A stretch of 64,000 nucleotides of DNA from the NCBI GenBank assembly GCA_958430865.1, contig CAUDNR010001702.1, forward strand, positions 31,701 to 95,700, written 5' to 3'. Both the position numbers and the translations under genes were made by a program. This DNA is from Entrophospora sp. SA101 (taxonomy: Eukaryota; Glomeromycota; Glomeromycetes; Entrophosporales; Entrophosporaceae). Position 1 is the stretch's first letter. Each line of letters begins with the position of its first letter. Shown one piece after another: positions 60,157-64,000 of this stretch. The notes under the pieces are model-generated. The model made no database searches and was not told the origin of the DNA. It was given only the letters and a program-made list of their open reading frames with translations.

Positions 60157-60700
60157 ATGAGAGAACTAACTTACACACTTTAGATTTAGAAAGGTCAAGT
60201 TGGAAAACATGTGATTTTTGTTTTAATTGTTATGGAGAGGATAATAAATCTGTTAAACAAATAGTAGCTCATGTTAAGGTAAATGGTAAATATGTTGCAT
60301 ATGATGTAGTGTGTGAAAGTTGTAAGGAGAAATTCGATGTTTGTGGTGATAAATATGTTTGTTTTTGTATTAGATATGAAGAAGACATGGAAGAAAAGGA
60401 ACTCCCTCTTTTGCCTAGTGAGGAAATAAGTCAGTCTGATTTTTATGAAAGACAAATAAATGGATTACAAGAAGAATTAGCCACTGCTGAAGAAGCATTA
60501 ACAATTGAAAGAGAGGAAATAGCCAAGTTTCAGGAAAAATCTGAAGAGTGAAGTAAAAAGCAAAAACAGGAATTATTAGATAAAGAATTAAACAACTAGA
60601 AGAGGAAAACAGGAAATTAAAAGATCAGCAGAATGGTCAAATTGTTCAAATTGAAGTTAAAGAGACTAAAAGATGATCTTGATTGAAAATGAGAAAGTAG
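60157..60700 (+). pseudogene. Zinc-ribbon/coiled-coil ORF with in-frame TGA codons, element 2
   Basis: ATG 60157 lies three bases after the previous TAA. One base is lost near 60181 compared with element 1, giving early stops. In the restored frame the Cys pairs (TCDFCFNC, CESCKEKFDVCGDKYVCFC), KELPLLP and the coiled coil QINGLQEELATAEEAL follow. From 60505 on it is identical to element 1 up to 60735, including TGA after KSEE and the tail ETKR-W-S-W-LKMRK, ending at TAG 60698-60700. Trp at the zinc-ribbon start (SSWKTCDFC) is TGG. Confidence 0.5.
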
Positions 60701-60757
60701 TTTAAAGAATATTCTATATAAATTGAAATTCATTCTAACTATCAAAGAAAATGGTAG

Positions 60758-61236
60758 TTATTTTCCTTTTAAAGATTTTTGCTTTTTATTAGGTAATAAT
60801 GCATCATCATGATGTTTTCTTTTTCTAACACTTATTATTTTTCTTTCTTCTTGGTAAATTTCATAGGTAATACTTTCTTTTCTTAGATAAGCTTCCAGTG
60901 TCTGAACACCATTCATTTTGAAAACATAAGGAGAAATTTTTTCACCTTGTTCTTTTTTTAAAATGCTTTTGATAGTGCTATAATTCTTGGATTCCATAGT
61001 AGATCTGATGTAAATGAGTTTCATATGTTTCATATTAACTATTTTTATATAGGAGTAGTACTATATATCACTTAAAATAAATGGGATATTATAAAGCTGT
61101 TGATTATGATCACATTACAAATGACTAAATTTTGATCACTGTAACCTTTGGTAATACCAATGTTCACTTTTTCTGGTTTTGTTGCAGCATGCCCCATATT
61201 AAGTGCGACAATATGATGTTTGTCGGTTTTATCCAT
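60758..61236 (-). CDS. Unrecognised small protein, divergent from SUN gene (copy 3)
   Basis: Repeat of the 132-residue gene at 17270-17748, with exons 61236-61119 and 61038-60758. The same CACGTG box lies at 61249-61254 in the shared upstream region with the SUN gene. Confidence 0.45.
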
Positions 61237-61463
61237 TTTTAGATTAATCACGTGAAGGATTTGGGAGAAATATCAAAAAAAAAAAAGTCTTAAAGTTCTG
61301 TCTAATTAAAAAAAAAAGGTATTATTGTATAAATATATCAATAATAAGAATAAACTCTAACAATACGCCACCAACAAGTGTAAAGCTTGCTTTACGGTTT
61401 ATTTTAATTTTAAAACAAGCTCACTATTTGTATTTTCTTTTATTTATTTAATATTTAAGAGAT

Positions 61464-63787
61464 ATGTCAAGAAGAAGATCTCCAAGATTAAACCAGGACG
61501 AAACACCAATTAAAATAGAGGAAGAAAGTAACGAACAATTTAGCGATACTTTGTGTCGTAAAGAACAAAAACCTAAAAATGAAATTAAAAAAAGGCAGCA
61601 ACAACAAAAGCATCCCAAACAACTGTATGACCAAAAACATAATCAAAAACAACAGCAGCAATCCTCCCCACCAACACCACCTTCTTCTGATCCAAGTCAT
61701 AATTGTGATAACGACGATTATTTAAAACATGAAGATATTCCTCGATCATGTAAATTTTTACCTATTTATCCTGTTGATACCATTAATCATTCTTCTAGCT
61801 AAATAACACATAAAATTTTTAATAAAGGGCCGTATGATCAAAATGGAAATAGTTCTTACAACGGTTCAAGACGTGCATCTATTGAGTCAACAACTACCTT
61901 AGCATCAATTATATCAGAATCGTCAGTATTTAGATCATCCAACAATTCACAAATTAATCCTTCCAGTAATACCAGTTCACTTACCTCAAATACTTCTATA
62001 AATTGTTTTAACCATTACAACAAAAATAACAACGATAATAATAATAATCATAATATATTTAATGAATGTATTAAACCTACTTTAGATAATCATGATGATA
62101 ACAATGCAGGTTCTTCTCTTAGTAGAATGGCTAATGACGAGAAAAGCATGCAAAGTCAATATAATTTAAGACCCAGGTTTAACATTGAAAAAAATAATAA
62201 CCAGAAGAAAAGAATCGAGAAACCAATTAATAAAACTAAACATAAAAGCGATGCTAAAGCTAGAGGAAAAGAAGACATTGATAATAACGGCAGCAAAGAC
62301 AACAACAGTAATAATATAGATCATAATAATATAGATCACAATGATATAAATCGCCATGATACAGATCACCATGATATAGATCGCAACGATATAGATCGCA
62401 ATGTCGTTATGGATCGCAATGATGACGCTATGGATCAAGTCATTGATAATGATGATGATAATACACGTCAAGAATTAGACAATGATAAAAATAAGATTGT
62501 GTATGTAATACGTTTATATTACTTATAAGAATTTTTTAAACTATGAATATACCTTTAATACTATTAGTAATATATTAATATTATTATTTATTTAGGATAT
62601 TGGCTAAAGCGATTTTCGGGTTATTAAACGCTAAATGGGTTGTGGGTACAGCAGTTATGACGTTTATATTGTTTCTAGGTTTCTTTTGCATTTGTCGATT
62701 GTCATATATAAGTGATCGATGTCAATATTGGATAGTTAAAGACAGTGATCTCAATTCGGAATATACAAATTATGTAGATGCTGGTAGCGATATTAAATAT
62801 GAACATAGCGATGTAATAATTCGAGCTGCAGTTGCGGAACAAGTTAGAAGCTTGTGTGCGGCAGAAATCCAAAAACGTATTCAACCTGAAAACAATGAAA
62901 TGGCTAGATATCAAAAATATATTCTCGATGATGTAGTTGCCGAAATTATTAAAAACGAGATTCACAAAGCGGTAGAAGAAAAATTGTATATTTATTCACA
63001 GGATAGGTTAAATAAGGCAGATTATGCACTTTCCTCAGGTGGTGCAAAGATCATTAGTCCGTTAACATCTCCAACGTATGAAATGTGGCCTACGCAATGG
63101 CATCAACGAATTATGGCAGCAATAACTGGTCATGGAATCACGAGAGGCAAGCCACCAATAACGGCTCTTCAACCTGAGACTCATGTTGGCCAGTGTTGGC
63201 CTTTTGCTGGACCGAAAGGTCAATTAGCGGTATTGTTGAGTAGAAGAATCTATGTTACAGCTATAACTTATGATCATGTGAGTAAAGATATAGCAATGGG
63301 TGTCACAAGTGCACCAAAAGAATTTGAAGTATGGGGATTTGTTGATGATGTTCCAGAAGTGATTATCGATAATTCATATCCAAAACAAGGACATGAACCA
63401 TTATTATTGAAACAAACAGATGATGTCATTCAAGAAGAAAAACAAGAAAGTATTTTTGGCGATCATTCCGCCATTCCAAGTGATCTAAACGATACAAATG
63501 ACACAAGCAATCCAAATGACGCAGCAAATAATCCAAGTGAATCAAGTTCAGATGAAAAAAATGGCGACGAAAGAGATTTAAAGCTTGGCTCGTCACCAAA
63601 TCATTTATTTTTGGGGAAATTTACTTATGATATAAACGGATCCACCATACAAACCTTTGAAGCGCTTAGATACAGTAAACCGATAATAGCTGTTTTAATG
63701 AAGGTAAATAGCAATTGGGATAATCCACAATATACTTGTCTTTATAGATTTCGTGTTCATGGAATACGATCGAATTATCAATCTTGA
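61464..63787 (+). CDS. SUN-domain inner nuclear membrane protein (complete, copy 3)
   Basis: Repeat of the gene at 17976-20299. Exons 61464-61749, 61828-62500 and 62596-63787 give the same 716 residues: disordered nucleoplasmic part, membrane helix and split SUN domain. The in-frame TAA at 61800-61802 again falls inside the first intron. Confidence 0.9.
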
Positions 63788-64000
63788 TTTATATATATAA
63801 TACACACACATACATACATACATATATGTACATATTTAGGTGATTATATAATTTATTTATAATTTATTTATTTTGTAAATATATTTATTTTTTTTTCATA
63901 AATTATTATTTAAAAATTGTATATTTTTTTTTAATAAATTTGTTAATTCCATTTTTTTTTCACTTAAAAAATATATTCCAATATATATTTTTTAGATTTT
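63788..64000. other. SUN 3' flank to the window end
   Basis: CA/TACA microsatellite and A/T-rich 3' UTR-like sequence, same as 20300-20512. Confidence 0.6.

Larger units (their letters stand above)
60505..64000. repeat. Segmental duplication, copy 3 (cut by window edge)
   Basis: Matches 17017-20512 at an offset of 43488 with one difference seen (T at 60736). It runs off the window end 213 bases after the SUN stop. Confidence 0.9.

Noticed and set aside
1..64000. tRNA, rRNA genes and CRISPR arrays
   Set aside because: None was recognised on either strand; the regular repeats present are microsatellites, minisatellites and segmental duplications.

Overview
The window looks like nuclear DNA of a fungus in the arbuscular-mycorrhizal group (Glomeromycotina) or a close Mucoromycota relative. 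It is very AT-rich. Its genes are broken by many short GT-AG introns, and it holds decayed copies of a transposase-like family and of a kinase family that are both expanded in such genomes. The species cannot be fixed from the sequence. No rRNA, tRNA or CRISPR array was seen.

One gene block dominates: a SUN-domain nuclear-envelope protein (+), RAD23 (-), an unrecognised low-complexity protein called gene X here (-), the histone chaperone HIRA/Hir1 (+), and an unrecognised Q-rich protein called gene B here (+). Parts or all of it occur four times. Copy 0 (1-4124) has only the HIRA 3' end and gene B. Copy 1 (17017-34526) is complete except that gene B is cut. Copy 2 (34527-50516) starts inside the SUN gene. 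Copy 3 (60505-64000) has only the SUN end. Copies 1 and 2 form a direct tandem repeat with a 15,140-bp period, joined at 34526/34527 with one base of microhomology; the join itself makes a stop codon in gene B. The copies look identical, down to microsatellite lengths, so this is either a very recent segmental amplification or a false duplication in the assembly. Two 10-N gaps (14076-14085, 50517-50526) show the sequence is scaffolded.

Spacer 1 (4125-17016) holds an AP-1 sigma adaptin gene, a PPxY-containing four-helix membrane protein with a Sensor-like domain, and decayed sequence. Spacer 2 (50527-60504) holds a broken protein kinase, a 755-residue three-module membrane protein, and repeats. 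Both spacers end in related but diverged elements made of a transposase-like relic, a coiled-coil ORF and a zinc-ribbon/coiled-coil ORF.

The most unusual signal is in those elements. Their coding frames are interrupted almost only by TGA, at positions that read sensibly as Trp, and three of these TGAs sit at the same places in both diverged copies. This fits DNA that evolved under a UGA=Trp code, as in the Mollicutes-related endobacteria of mycorrhizal fungi, and then entered the fungal genome. A third, weaker relic of this kind lies at 4215-5060 (-). Both elements join the same SUN flank at the same point, which suggests recombination between element copies, or a misjoin.
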